In this document: piece by piece, positions 51,236 to 59,622 of the stretch | Position numbering within the stretch: position 1 is the first letter of the stretch | Layout of the letters: each line of letters opens with the position of its first letter | NCBI RefSeq assembly: GCF_013608025.1 | Contig: NZ_VDLV01000055.1 | Span: forward strand, 24,884-88,883 | Length of the DNA stretch: 64,000 bases | DNA from: Pseudomonas brassicacearum subsp. neoaurantiaca | GTDB taxonomy: Bacteria > Pseudomonadota > Gammaproteobacteria > Pseudomonadales > Pseudomonadaceae | Direction: 5' to 3' | The notes under the pieces: model-generated | Database searches by the model: none | What the model saw: the letters and a program-made list of their open reading frames with translations, nothing else | What the model was told of the DNA's origin: nothing | Made by a program: the position numbers and the translations under genes

Positions 51236-51366
51236 TGTGGCGAGGGAGCTTGCTCCCGCTGGGTTGCGAAGCAACCCCACAGGGCAATCAACTTGGAAAT
51301 ATAAGTTTTATTGACTATTAGTTAGGGCTGCTGCGCAGCCCAGCGGGAGCAAGCTCCCTCGCCACG
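51236..51366. repeat. Paired REP/REPIN-like element, GAGCTTGCTC core
   Basis: Left arm GTGGCGAGGGAGCTTGCTCC then GCTGGGTTGCGAAGCAACCC; right arm GGGCTGCTGCGCAGCCCAGC then the complement of the first part. Same class as 2131. Confidence 0.9.
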
Positions 51367-51403
51367 GAGGGGCAGGGAGCGGAAATAAGGGGGGTAAAAC
51401 GAA

Positions 51404-51628
51404 TTACGGCTGTTTGAAATGCCCCGGAACATCATGTTCCGTTTCGTTTGGCTTGGTTCTTTTCTGAACTTGCACATCGCTGATCCGGGCACTTTTTAGT
51501 TCCGTAAACGTCACCCTCAAAAGCGCTTCGGCTTCTTCGGTGGTCAGCGTCTCGGTGTCCGTCGCAAGTACCCGGTTATCGGGCTGGCCGTCGGCGATGA
51601 AACTGACGATGAATCGATCCTGGCTCAT
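51404..51628 (-). CDS. Small hypothetical protein, 74 aa
   Basis: MSQDRFIVSFIADGQPDNRV, then LTTEEAEALLRVTFTELKSA. Looks like a small alpha-beta domain. GTCGAGGT precedes ATG 51628. The gene is likely real by composition and position; no family recognised. Confidence 0.55.
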   Translation of the reverse strand: MSQDRFIVSFIADGQPDNRVLATDTETLTTEEAEALLRVTFTELKSARISDVQVQKRTKPNETEHDVPGHFKQP

Positions 51629-51690
51629 TCATGACCTCGACAGATTAAGCGCCAGGACGCAGCAAAGCTGCGCCCCAGCGATTCTCCGGG

Positions 51691-51870
51691 TTACGACTTC
51701 CGGCCGCCGCCGTGGCTGCGTTCGCCACCTTTGCGGCCAGCTTCAGAAGCTTTTTCCCGGTCGTTTGCGAAATTGCCGCCGGAAGCATGTCCGCCTTTCT
51801 TGCCGGCTTCGGATGCTTTCTCACGGTCGTTTGCGAAGTTACCTGGGTTTTTGTTTCCGCTATTAGCCAT
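51691..51870 (-). CDS. KGG-repeat (Con-10-like) general stress protein
   Basis: Protein of 59 residues made of two near-identical repeats: GNFANDREKASEAGKKGG and GNFANDREKASEAGRKGG, with GHASG between and a Gly/Arg tail. This is the stress-induced KGG motif of YciG, GsiB and Con-10 proteins, hydrophilic and related to desiccation or general stress. ATG 51870 with GAGG 9 bases upstream gives the family start MANSGNKNPG. The upstream 51871-52099 region has AT-rich promoter-like sequence. Confidence 0.9.
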   Translation of the reverse strand: MANSGNKNPGNFANDREKASEAGKKGGHASGGNFANDREKASEAGRKGGERSHGGGRKS

Positions 51871-52099
51871 TTCGAGAATCCTCATTTTGGTTAAGCGAGT
51901 AAAACGTGCCTCGCAGTACTGTGAAAGAAAACTGCGGAGGGAAGTTTAAAAAAACGTTTCGCTGGCGACGAACGGTATTTATTTAAAAAGAGTGCGTGAA
52001 AAAGTTATACAGCCGTTTCGCTTGAACTTATACAACATGGATTTTGTTAATAAGCATAACGGCGTCAAATCGAAATTACTCATTGCCAAGGCAACGGTA

Positions 52100-52663
52100 T
52101 CAGTCCTCGCCGCCGCTCACTTTCCAATGCTTGGCCTCGGGTGGGAACACCACTTGTTCAACCCGGTGCGCGATGCCGAAGGCCAGGGAATTCTCCGCCG
52201 GGATCACTCGTTCCTCGGCGCAAAGGCATTTGAAAATATCCAGTTGCGTGGCAGCGCCAGCCGTTTCCTTGACATAGATTTCCACGTACCGCGCCACGTC
52301 GTTGTCCAGGCTGGACAGGTATTCCCGCAAACGCGAGTGGTCCACGGATTTCTGGCCGAAATACCAATTCATCGGGTGGATCAGGAAGCGTGAATGCGGG
52401 GTCGTGGTGCGGTCGCTGGCCGCCAGGTACATAACGATGCCCATTGACTCGATGTTGCCAGCATTCACGGCGCGCACCGGCACGGGCAGGGACTTGATGA
52501 ACGTGTAGAGGGTGAACCCGAAGTTGGTGCTGCCGCCGACCGTAGAGAGGTTGAGCATCAGCGAGTCGGCGCCTTTTTCAATGGCTTCCAGGCAATTGTC
52601 GCGGAAGCGTTCGGTGGTTCCCTGATCGATCTGGCAATGGAAATGGACGATGTGTTCGGACAT
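52100..52663 (-). CDS. ClpP-like serine peptidase, orphan
   Basis: Protein of 187 residues in the ClpP/crotonase superfamily. Strand-helix order matches ClpP: LNLSTVGGSTNFGFTLYTFI in the place of the SPGG loop, nucleophile Ser73 in GNIESMGIVMYLAA, and His96 in RFLIHPMNWY. The catalytic Ser and His are therefore kept, but the usual handle region is altered and no Clp ATPase or phage genes lie beside it. It starts at ATG 52663 with GAGG upstream. It may be a stand-alone or alternative ClpP, possibly with a stress role near the KGG protein. Confidence 0.82.
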   Translation of the reverse strand: MSEHIVHFHCQIDQGTTERFRDNCLEAIEKGADSLMLNLSTVGGSTNFGFTLYTFIKSLPVPVRAVNAGNIESMGIVMYLAASDRTTTPHSRFLIHPMNWYFGQKSVDHSRLREYLSSLDNDVARYVEIYVKETAGAATQLDIFKCLCAEERVIPAENSLAFGIAHRVEQVVFPPEAKHWKVSGGED

Positions 52664-52798
52664 CTGAAACTCCTCTCGACGTCACGCGTTGACGAGTCTG
52701 CGGATCAGCGGCTCTGTACAGTTGGGAGTCCGCCGGCTGTCGGATGTTCCACTTCCGTAACACGCTTGTCGGGTCCGGCAACGAATCGATCGCTTCGG

Positions 52799-53836
52799 TC
52801 AGCAGGCTTCGACGGCGTGGGCCATGCGTTCCAGGAACATCGTCAGCGCCGCTTCTTGCGCGCTGAGACCCTTGCGCACCCGAGGTTTAGGCAGCTCATG
52901 CAGCACGCCGCCCATGAAGCCTTCCAGTACGGCGGGGTGGATATAGCATTTGCGACAGACGGCGGGTGTGTTGCCCAACTGCCGGGCGACCTGCCGGACC
53001 ATCTCGGCCACGTGTCGCTTGGCCTCGGTTTCGGTTTCCCATTGCAACGTGCGCAGTCCGTCCAGGGCGGCCGCGCTGCCTGCCCAGGTGCGATAGTCCT
53101 TGGCGGTGAAATCGGCGCCGGTGAGCGTCTTGAGGTAAGCGTTGATATCCGAAGAGGTGATGGCGTGGCGCTCGCCGTTCTCGTCCAGGTACTGGAAGAG
53201 GTTCTGCCCGGGAATTTCCTGACAGCGCTTGACGATCCGCGCCAGGCGCCGGTCCTTCACGGTGATCTGGTGTTCGATGCCGCTCTTGCCACGGAACTGG
53301 AACGCGATGGCGCTGCCGTTGACCGCGACATGCTTGTTGCGCAGCGTGGTCAAGCCATAGGAACGATTGTCCCGGGCGTATTGAGTGTTGCCGACGCGGA
53401 TCAATGTCACATCGAGCAAAGTGATGACCGTTGCCATGACTTTGTCGCGGCTGAAGCCCGGGGTGGCGAGAATGTCTTCCAGGCGCCTGCGCAAGCGGGG
53501 CAGGGTACGGCCGAACTCCAGCATGCGTGAATACTTGTCGGCATCGCGCACTTCACGCCAGCGCGGATGGTAACGGTACTGCTTGCGCCCACGGGCATCG
53601 CGGCCGGTGGCCTGGAGGTGGCCGCGTGGGTCGGTGCAGATCCAGACATCGGTGTAGGCCGGCGGAACGGCCAGGGCATTGATGCGCTGGATTTCGGCTG
53701 CGTCGGTGATGCGCTGGCCCGACGGATCGAAATAGCAGAACTTGCCCCGCAGTTTCCTGCGGGTGATGCCCGGCGCGGTGTCGTCGACGTAATGCAGGTC
53801 GGCCGGGAGCGCATCGGGCATTTGAGTGTCGGGCAT
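52799..53836 (-). CDS. DNA topoisomerase IB
   Basis: Enzyme of 345 residues of the poxvirus-like bacterial topoisomerase IB family, which relaxes supercoils through a 3'-phosphotyrosine. An N-terminal domain (RRKLRGKFCYFDPSGQRITD) is followed by the catalytic core: RVGNTQYARDNRSYGLTTLR with an active Arg, KDYRTWAGSAAALDGL, and nucleophile Tyr in CRKCYIHPAVLEGF. AAGGA lies 7 bases before ATG 53836; an ATG at 53878 is less suited. Confidence 0.92.
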   Translation of the reverse strand: MPDTQMPDALPADLHYVDDTAPGITRRKLRGKFCYFDPSGQRITDAAEIQRINALAVPPAYTDVWICTDPRGHLQATGRDARGRKQYRYHPRWREVRDADKYSRMLEFGRTLPRLRRRLEDILATPGFSRDKVMATVITLLDVTLIRVGNTQYARDNRSYGLTTLRNKHVAVNGSAIAFQFRGKSGIEHQITVKDRRLARIVKRCQEIPGQNLFQYLDENGERHAITSSDINAYLKTLTGADFTAKDYRTWAGSAAALDGLRTLQWETETEAKRHVAEMVRQVARQLGNTPAVCRKCYIHPAVLEGFMGGVLHELPKPRVRKGLSAQEAALTMFLERMAHAVEAC

Positions 53837-53930
53837 GGTGGATCCTTGGCGATGAATTCGGATGGCCTGTGAATTCATTGACCGCTGGCCGTTGCGGTCG
53901 TGCCGAGATTCTCATGTCACCACCAATAAC

Positions 53931-54021
53931 CTGTGGGAGCGAGCTTGCTCGCGATGACGTTGGAAGATTCACTATTTATGCAAGCTGATCCACCGCTATC
54001 GCGAGCAAGCTCGCTCCCACA
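53931..54021. repeat. Paired REP-like element, GTGGGAGCGAGC class
   Basis: GTGGGAGCGAGCTTGCTCGC and its complement about 50 bases apart. Lies in the gap between modC and the topoisomerase gene. Same class as 47333 and 48130. Confidence 0.9.
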
Positions 54022-54047
54022 AGGGGCTGCTCTTACGAGCGCGAAGG

Positions 54048-55127
54048 CTACGCCAACACCGCCACCGCCTTGATCTGCGCCCACAGCGCCTGTCCCGGGT
54101 GCAGCTTCAACTGATCGCGGGAGTACCGGGTGATCCGCGCCAGCAGCGGGGTGCCGGCGGCGTCCAGGCGGATCAGCACGTGGGCGGCGTTGTCACCGGC
54201 CAGTTCGCTGACTACCGTCACGGGCAGGCGATTGAGGATGCTGGTCTGCGCGTCGTTTGCCAGGCTCAGGCTGACGTCTCGGGCCTGGACCTTGATGCGC
54301 AGCGGCAAGCCGTCAGCCAGGTGCGTGTGAGTCACCCGCATGTGCAGTTGGCTGTCGGGCAGCGTCAGGGTGAGCAACTGATACTGCGGGTCATAACCGG
54401 CGACTTTGCCCTGGATCACCACGCCCGCGTCATCGCCCAAGGCCAGGGGCAAGTCGAGGCGGGCCAGGGTCTCGCCGATCGGCCCGCTGACCAAGGCCCG
54501 CCCGGCATCGAGCAGCACGATGTGATCGGCCAGGCGCGCCACTTCATCCTGTGAATGGCTGACGTACAGCACCGGGATGTCCAGCTCATCGTGAAGCCGT
54601 TGCAGGTAAGGCAGGATCTCGTTCTTGCGTCGCGTATCGAGCGCCGCCAGCGGCTCATCCATCAGCAGCAAGCGTGGGCTGGTCAGCAAGGCGCGAGCGA
54701 TACCAACGCGCTGGCGTTCGCCGCCGGAGAGGTTGTGCGGCTGCCTGTCGAGCAGGTGGCCGATGCCCAGCAGTTCCGTCGCTTGAGTCATGTCCACACG
54801 CCGTTGCGCCATGGCAACGCGCTTGAGGCCGAACAGCAAGTTGCCCCGCACCGACAGGTGATCAAACAGGCTCGCCTCTTGGAAAACGTACCCCAGCGCT
54901 CGCTGGTGAGGCGGCACAAAAATCCCACGCTCGCTGTCCTGCCACACTTCGCCATTGACCTCGACGAAGCCCCGCGCGGGCCGGTCCAGCCCGGCGATGC
55001 AGCGCAGGCACGTGGTTTTGCCGGAGCCGGATTCGCCGTACAGCGCCGTCACGCCCCGGCCAGGCAGTTGCACGTCCAGGTCCAGGGAAAACGGGCCGTG
55101 GTCGAGTTGAAATCTCGCCTGGATCAT
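54048..55127 (-). CDS. modC: Molybdate ABC transporter ATP-binding protein ModC
   Basis: ATPase of 359 residues. Walker A is GESGSGKTTC, the ABC signature LSGGERQRVG, Walker B LLLMDEPLAALD, and the switch His in VLYVSHSQDEV. The C-terminal part (about 290-359) is the TOBE/Mop molybdate-binding domain, ending LHPGQALWAQIKAVAVLA, as in ModC. It follows modB with 3 bases between, as the last gene of the operon. Confidence 0.94.
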   Translation of the reverse strand: MIQARFQLDHGPFSLDLDVQLPGRGVTALYGESGSGKTTCLRCIAGLDRPARGFVEVNGEVWQDSERGIFVPPHQRALGYVFQEASLFDHLSVRGNLLFGLKRVAMAQRRVDMTQATELLGIGHLLDRQPHNLSGGERQRVGIARALLTSPRLLLMDEPLAALDTRRKNEILPYLQRLHDELDIPVLYVSHSQDEVARLADHIVLLDAGRALVSGPIGETLARLDLPLALGDDAGVVIQGKVAGYDPQYQLLTLTLPDSQLHMRVTHTHLADGLPLRIKVQARDVSLSLANDAQTSILNRLPVTVVSELAGDNAAHVLIRLDAAGTPLLARITRYSRDQLKLHPGQALWAQIKAVAVLA

Positions 55128-55130
55128 CGA

Positions 55131-55808
55131 TCAGCTCCAACCGGCGCGGGTGCGGCGGCTGGAATACAGCGCTAGCAGCACCAGGAAAGAAAACACCAGC
55201 ATCGCCGCCGCCAGCCAGTGGGCCTGGCTGTATTCAAGGGCTTCGACATGGTCGTAGATCTGCACCGACACCACCCGGGTCTTTTCGGGGATGTTCCCGC
55301 CGATCATCAGCACCACGCCGAATTCGCCGACTGTGTGGGCGAAGCCGAGGATCGCCGCCGTAATGAAGCCCGGGCGCGCCAAGGGCAGGATGACGCTGAA
55401 AAAGGTGTCCCACGGGCCGGCCCGCAGGGTGGCGGCGACTTCCAGCGGACGGCTGCCGATGGCGGAAAAGGCGTTTTGCAGCGGCTGCACGACGAAGGGC
55501 ATCGAATAGATCACCGAGCCAATCACCAGCCCGGTAAAGCTGAAGGTGAGGGTGCCCAGGCCGAGGGCCTGGGTGAACTGGCCGATCCAGCCGTTCGGTC
55601 CCAACGCCAGCAGCAGATAGAAGCCGATCACGGTAGGCGGCAGCACCAACGGCAGCGCCACCACCGCGCCCACGGGCCCGCGCAGCCAGGATCGGGTGCG
55701 TGATAGCCACAGGGCGATGGGCGTGCCGATCAGCAGCAGGATCACCGTGGTCAGTGACGCCAGCTTCAGGGTCAACCCGATGGCGGAATAGTCGGCGCCG
55801 GTCAGCAT
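55131..55808 (-). CDS. modB: Molybdate ABC transporter permease ModB
   Basis: Permease of 225 residues with five to six helices. The permease loop reads EVAATLRAGPWDTFFSVILP followed by LARPGFITAAILGFAHTVGE. VALPLVLPPTVIGFYLLLAL is characteristic of ModB. Its ATG adjoins the stop of modA. Confidence 0.94.
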   Translation of the reverse strand: MLTGADYSAIGLTLKLASLTTVILLLIGTPIALWLSRTRSWLRGPVGAVVALPLVLPPTVIGFYLLLALGPNGWIGQFTQALGLGTLTFSFTGLVIGSVIYSMPFVVQPLQNAFSAIGSRPLEVAATLRAGPWDTFFSVILPLARPGFITAAILGFAHTVGEFGVVLMIGGNIPEKTRVVSVQIYDHVEALEYSQAHWLAAAMLVFSFLVLLALYSSRRTRAGWS

Positions 55809-56561
55809 TTAGCGTTGATAACCGTAGGTTTGGATGATGGCGGCGGCTTTCGGGCCCTTGAGGTAGTCCATCAATGCCTTCGCGGCAGGGTTGTCCCGAC
55901 CCTTGCCGAGGATCACGGCGTCCTGCTTGATCGGATCATGCAGTTCGGCCGGGACAATCCACGCGGAACCGCTCGCCAACTTGCCGTCCTTGAATACTTG
56001 GGACAGGGCCACGAAGCCTAGCTCGGCATTGCCGGTGGAAACAAACTGGTAGGCCTGGGTGATGTTCTGGCCTTCAACGATCTTGTCCTTGACCTGCCCG
56101 GTCAGCCCCAGTTTATCCAAGACCTGGGTGGCGGCGAGGCCATAGGGCGCGGCTTTCGGGTTGGCGATGGACAGATGCTGGAACGCGTTGTCCCGCAGGA
56201 CCTGGCCCTTGGCGTCGACGTAATTGTCCTTGGCCGACCACAATGCCAGCGTGCCGACGGCGTAGGTGAAGCGCGAGCCTTTCACGGCATCGCCTTCGCT
56301 TTCCAGTCTGGCCGGGGTGGTATCGTCGGCGGCCAGGAACACCTCGAACGGCGCGCCGTTCTTGATCTGGGTATAGAACTGCCCGGTCGCGCCGTATGCG
56401 GCGATCAGTTTGTGGCCGGTGTCTTTTTCGAATTCGCTGGCGATGGCCTGGATCGGGGCGGTGAAATTGGACGCGACGGCAACCTGCACCTCTTCGGCTT
56501 GGGCAGCATTGATACAAAAGCAGGCTGCCAGCAGCAGCGGGGCGAAATGGACAGGGCGCAT
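55809..56561 (-). CDS. modA: Molybdate-binding periplasmic protein ModA
   Basis: Solute-binding protein of 250 residues with a signal peptide (MRPVHFAPLLLAACFCINAA, cleavage after QA). Family parts: VAVASNFTAPIQAIASEFEK for the Ser of the oxyanion site, and TGQFYTQIKNGAPFEVFLAA; further on AYQFVSTGNAELGFVALSQV and PIKQDAVILGKG. It captures molybdate or tungstate. It is the first gene of modABC, under a ModE box. Confidence 0.94.
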   Translation of the reverse strand: MRPVHFAPLLLAACFCINAAQAEEVQVAVASNFTAPIQAIASEFEKDTGHKLIAAYGATGQFYTQIKNGAPFEVFLAADDTTPARLESEGDAVKGSRFTYAVGTLALWSAKDNYVDAKGQVLRDNAFQHLSIANPKAAPYGLAATQVLDKLGLTGQVKDKIVEGQNITQAYQFVSTGNAELGFVALSQVFKDGKLASGSAWIVPAELHDPIKQDAVILGKGRDNPAAKALMDYLKGPKAAAIIQTYGYQR

Positions 56562-56584
56562 GGACAGAGTTCCGTGGGGGCGGG

Positions 56585-56612
56585 TTCGCTATATAGCGGA
56601 ATATATAGCGAA
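56585..56612. promoter_or_regulatory. ModE operator
   Basis: TTCGCTATATA (56585-56595), six bases, TATATAGCGAA (56602-56612): an inverted repeat matching the ModE site (CGNTATATA-N6-TATATANCG). It starts 24 bases upstream of the modA ATG, so Mo-loaded ModE would block transcription. modE is not in the window. Confidence 0.88.
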
Positions 56613-56669
56613 AGGCTGACAAACGGAACGTGGCATTTTGTCAGAAGTCAGCGGTGGCAGGGCTGCCGT

Positions 56670-56762
56670 CATCGCGAGCAAGCTCGCTCCCACAGGATTT
56701 CGGGATGAATGCATGATTGATATTCACACTGAACCCCTGTGGGAGTGAGCTTGCTCGCGATA
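56670..56762. repeat. Pair of REP-like arms in inside-out order
   Basis: Here the left element is ATCGCGAGCAAGCTCGCTCC-CAC and the right one GTGGGAGTGAGCTTGCTCGC, the reverse of the order seen at 47333, 48130 and 53931. The right arm has one change (GAGT for GAGC). The gap is about 40 bases. This is two adjacent arms, not the same unit. Confidence 0.8.
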
Positions 56763-56799
56763 GCGTCCGGTCAAGCGCCGGGGACTGTCAGGCTTGCGC

Positions 56800-57861
56800 T
56801 CAGCCCTTGAACCGAGCCAGCGCCTCCTCGGCCAGACGCCGGGTCAACTCGCCGCTCGGTAACTCACGCCCCAGGGGAAACGCCTGGCCGGCCCAGAGAT
56901 TGGAGAAGTCAGCTTCGTCTTTGGCGCGCAAGGGCATCAAGGCGCCACCCGCCAAGGGGAATGCCGGGGCGAGCGGGCTCATCGGGCCGACTTCGCGCAT
57001 CACTCGGTTGACAATCCCACGGGCCGGGCGACCGGTGAACAGATTGGTGACTGCGGTCTGGCTTTCCTTGGCCGTGCGTAACGCCCGGTGATGGGACGCG
57101 CTGATCTTCGCCTCGGGCGTGAACAGGTAGGCGCTGCCCAGCTGTACCGCTGACGCGCCCAGGGCAAACGCGGCGACGATTCCCCGCGCATCGCCGATTC
57201 CGCCAGTGGCGATCACCGGCACCTTCACCGCGTCCACGACCTGCGGCAGCAAGGCGAACAGGCCCACTTGGGTGTTGAGATCGTCACTGAGGAACATCCC
57301 GCGATGGCCGCCAGCTTCGTAACCCATGGCGATGATCGCGTCGCAGCCGTGCTGTTCGAGCCAGACGGCTTCTTCGACGGTGGTGGCCGACGAGAGAATT
57401 TTCGCGCCGGTGGCCTTGACCCGATCCAGCAACGATTTTTCCGGCAGGCCGAAGTGGAAGCTGACCACCTTGGGCCGCAGTTCTTCCAGCACGCGGCAGG
57501 CCGCATCGTCGAACGGCGTGCGATTGGACACTGGCGTTGGCGCGTCGTAGTCAGCCCCCAGTTCTTCATAGTAAGGCTTGAGGCGTTGCTTCCAGGCCTC
57601 GGCCCTTTGTTCATCAAAGACTGGCGGTTGATGGCTGAAGAAATTCACGCTGAACGGCTTGTCGGTCTGTCCAGCAATGTCCGTCAGGGCCTGGCGCAGT
57701 TGCTCTACATCGAGCATCGCGGCAGGCATCGAACCCATCCCACCGGCATTGGACGTGGCGACCACCATGGCCGGACCGGTCACCCCAGCCAGCGGCCCCT
57801 GGATGATCGGGTGCTCGATGCCGAGCAGGTCGAGAATGCGGGTGTCTGGCCACTGACTCAT
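56800..57861 (-). CDS. Nitronate monooxygenase (NPD/2-nitropropane dioxygenase family)
   Basis: FMN-dependent enzyme of 353 residues that oxidises alkyl nitronates such as propionate 3-nitronate. TIM-barrel parts: LGIEHPIIQGPLAGVTGPAM, NAGGMGSMPAAML, AMGYEAGGHRGMF with the His that acts in catalysis, and VPVIATGGIGDARGIVAAFA with LGASAVQLGSAYLFTPEA for the FMN phosphate. GGAG lies about 10 bases before ATG 57861; the upstream extension to 57990 is not family-like. Confidence 0.9.
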   Translation of the reverse strand: MSQWPDTRILDLLGIEHPIIQGPLAGVTGPAMVVATSNAGGMGSMPAAMLDVEQLRQALTDIAGQTDKPFSVNFFSHQPPVFDEQRAEAWKQRLKPYYEELGADYDAPTPVSNRTPFDDAACRVLEELRPKVVSFHFGLPEKSLLDRVKATGAKILSSATTVEEAVWLEQHGCDAIIAMGYEAGGHRGMFLSDDLNTQVGLFALLPQVVDAVKVPVIATGGIGDARGIVAAFALGASAVQLGSAYLFTPEAKISASHHRALRTAKESQTAVTNLFTGRPARGIVNRVMREVGPMSPLAPAFPLAGGALMPLRAKDEADFSNLWAGQAFPLGRELPSGELTRRLAEEALARFKG

Positions 57862-58009
57862 GTCCGGGTGTCTCCGACGGCAGAAGGAAACCGTGTTTTT
57901 AGCAGGAGTGACCCGGCCAGTGCCAGTCGAGTTTTTCAATCGATGCCCGGGTTGATCCCGACGCAAGGATCGGTACCATGCGGACTTCAATCATCAAGGA
58001 GCCCGACCC

Positions 58010-58498
58010 ATGGACGTGAAACTCAGGACTGTCGAACCCTTCACCGTCGCCGGTTTGCAGGTGCGCACCCGCAACGTCGACGAGCAACAGGGCGACGCGG
58101 CGAAGATCGGCCCGATGTGGCAGCAGTTCTTCACCGAAGGGCTGTTCGACCAGATCCCGGCGCGTCAGTCGGAGTCGTTCGTCTATGGGGTGTATTCCGG
58201 CTACGAGTCCGATGCAACCGGCTATTTCAACGTGACCGCGGGTGTGCAGGTCGATGCCACGAGCGCAGGCTACCCCGCCGTGAATATCGAGGGCGGGGAT
58301 TACCTGGTGTTCTCGGCCAAGGGTGAAATGCCTGACTGCGTGATCCAGACCTGGGGGCTGATCTGGGCGTACTTCGCCGACAACCCGCAAGCCGTGCGCC
58401 GGTTCACCACCGATTTCGAGGTGTACAACACGGCTGATTCGGTCGCGATCTATATCGGCGTTCAATCCTCCGACGAGCGTTCCAGCGCCAACAGCTGA
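58010..58498 (+). CDS. GyrI-like / AraC effector-binding domain protein
   Basis: Protein of 162 residues in the GyrI-like (AraC-type effector-binding, SOUL-like) family. Typical parts: VAGLQVRTRNVDEQQGDAAK, then YGVYSGYESDATGYFNVTAG, and GDYLVFSAKGEMPDCVIQTW with a final strand VAIYIGVQ. Stand-alone members bind small hydrophobic or cationic compounds or DNA gyrase. The ORF ends 37 bases inside the convergent ada gene. Confidence 0.85.
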   Translation: MDVKLRTVEPFTVAGLQVRTRNVDEQQGDAAKIGPMWQQFFTEGLFDQIPARQSESFVYGVYSGYESDATGYFNVTAGVQVDATSAGYPAVNIEGGDYLVFSAKGEMPDCVIQTWGLIWAYFADNPQAVRRFTTDFEVYNTADSVAIYIGVQSSDERSSANS

Positions 58499-59535
58499 CG
58501 CTTGCGCTCAACACCCCAGCGGTAGCCCGACAGGTTGCCGTCGCTGCGCACCACCCGATGGCAGGGGATCGCCACGGCGAGGCTGTTGGCGCCGCAGGCC
58601 TGGGCCACCGCGCGCACCGCTTTGGGCAAGCCGATGCGCTGGGCGATCTCGGCGTAGCTGGCGGTGCTGCCTGGCGGAATCTCCCGCAGGGCCTGCCAGA
58701 CCCGCTCCTGGAACGCCGTGCCGCGCAGGTCCAGCGGCAATTCCAGGCCCAGGGCAGGCGCTTCGATAAAACCCACCACTTGGGCGATCAGTTGCTCGAA
58801 TTCCCGGTCGGCGCCGATGAGGTTGGCGCGACGGAATTTGTCTTGGAGGTCGCGCACCAGCACGTCCGGATCGTCGCCCAGCAGGATCGCGCACACGCCA
58901 CGCTCGCTCTGCGCCACCAGGATCGCCCCGAGGGAGCACTGGCCGACGGCGAAGCGAATGTCAGTGTTTTGCCCTGCGGCGCGGTAATCGGCGGGTTTCA
59001 TGCCCAGAACTTTGTCGGCAGCTTCATAAAAGCGGCTGTTGGAGTTGAAGCCGGCGTCGTACAGCGCTTCGGTCACCGACCCGGCGTCGGCCAGGCGTTC
59101 GCGCACCCTGCGCGAGCGATGGGCCGCGGCGTAGGCCTTGGGTGTCAGGCCGGTGACGGATTTGAAGACTCGGTGGAAATGAAAGGGGCTCAAGCCAGCT
59201 GTCCGGGCGAGGTCATTCAACCCAGGCAGTTCATCGGCCGCCTCGATCTGCCGGCAGGCGGCCGCGACCCGGGCCGCTTGTTGCGCAGCAATCTGGGTCT
59301 GGTCCCTCGCCAGGCGTTTGCTCGGACGGTAACCGGCGGCCTGGGCCTGTTCCGGCGTATCGAAGAATTCGACGTTGCGCGGGTTGGGCAGGCGCGACAG
59401 GCTGCTGGGGTGGCAATAGATGCCGGTGGTCTTCACGCCGTAGACAAATGTGCCGTCGGCGCGCGGATCCCGAGCGAGCACGGCGGCCCAGCGTGGGTCT
59501 TGGTCGGGGGAGCGGTTGTTGGAAGTGCTGTTCAT
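58462..59535 (-). CDS. ada: Ada-like bifunctional regulator/O6-alkylguanine-DNA alkyltransferase, altered zinc site
   Basis: Protein of 357 residues with the Ada domain order. The N-terminal Ada domain keeps Cys41 (TTGIYCHPS, the methyl acceptor Cys38 of E. coli) but the other three zinc cysteines are Ser45, Ser72 and Leu75 (RPSKRLAR in place of RPCKRC). An AraC-type HTH follows (ELPGLNDLARTAGLSPFHFH), then the alkyltransferase with Cys324 in AIPCHRVV. So guanine repair should work while the zinc-dependent methylphosphotriester switch looks lost or changed. GGAAT precedes ATG 59535. It lies downstream of alkB and a 2OG oxygenase gene. Confidence 0.93.
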   Translation of the reverse strand: MNSTSNNRSPDQDPRWAAVLARDPRADGTFVYGVKTTGIYCHPSSLSRLPNPRNVEFFDTPEQAQAAGYRPSKRLARDQTQIAAQQAARVAAACRQIEAADELPGLNDLARTAGLSPFHFHRVFKSVTGLTPKAYAAAHRSRRVRERLADAGSVTEALYDAGFNSNSRFYEAADKVLGMKPADYRAAGQNTDIRFAVGQCSLGAILVAQSERGVCAILLGDDPDVLVRDLQDKFRRANLIGADREFEQLIAQVVGFIEAPALGLELPLDLRGTAFQERVWQALREIPPGSTASYAEIAQRIGLPKAVRAVAQACGANSLAVAIPCHRVVRSDGNLSGYRWGVERKRQLLALERSSED

Positions 59536-59622
59536 GGTCGTTATTCCATTGGCCCGTTTTGCCTAGAGTAAGGAGCCATGCTTGTGACGACACTCCGGGT
59601 CTTGCGGTTGAATTCTGCGCTT

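Noticed and set aside
47333..54021. Regular palindromes as a CRISPR array
   Set aside because: The units are dispersed singly between genes, not in tandem with spacers, and no cas genes are present.
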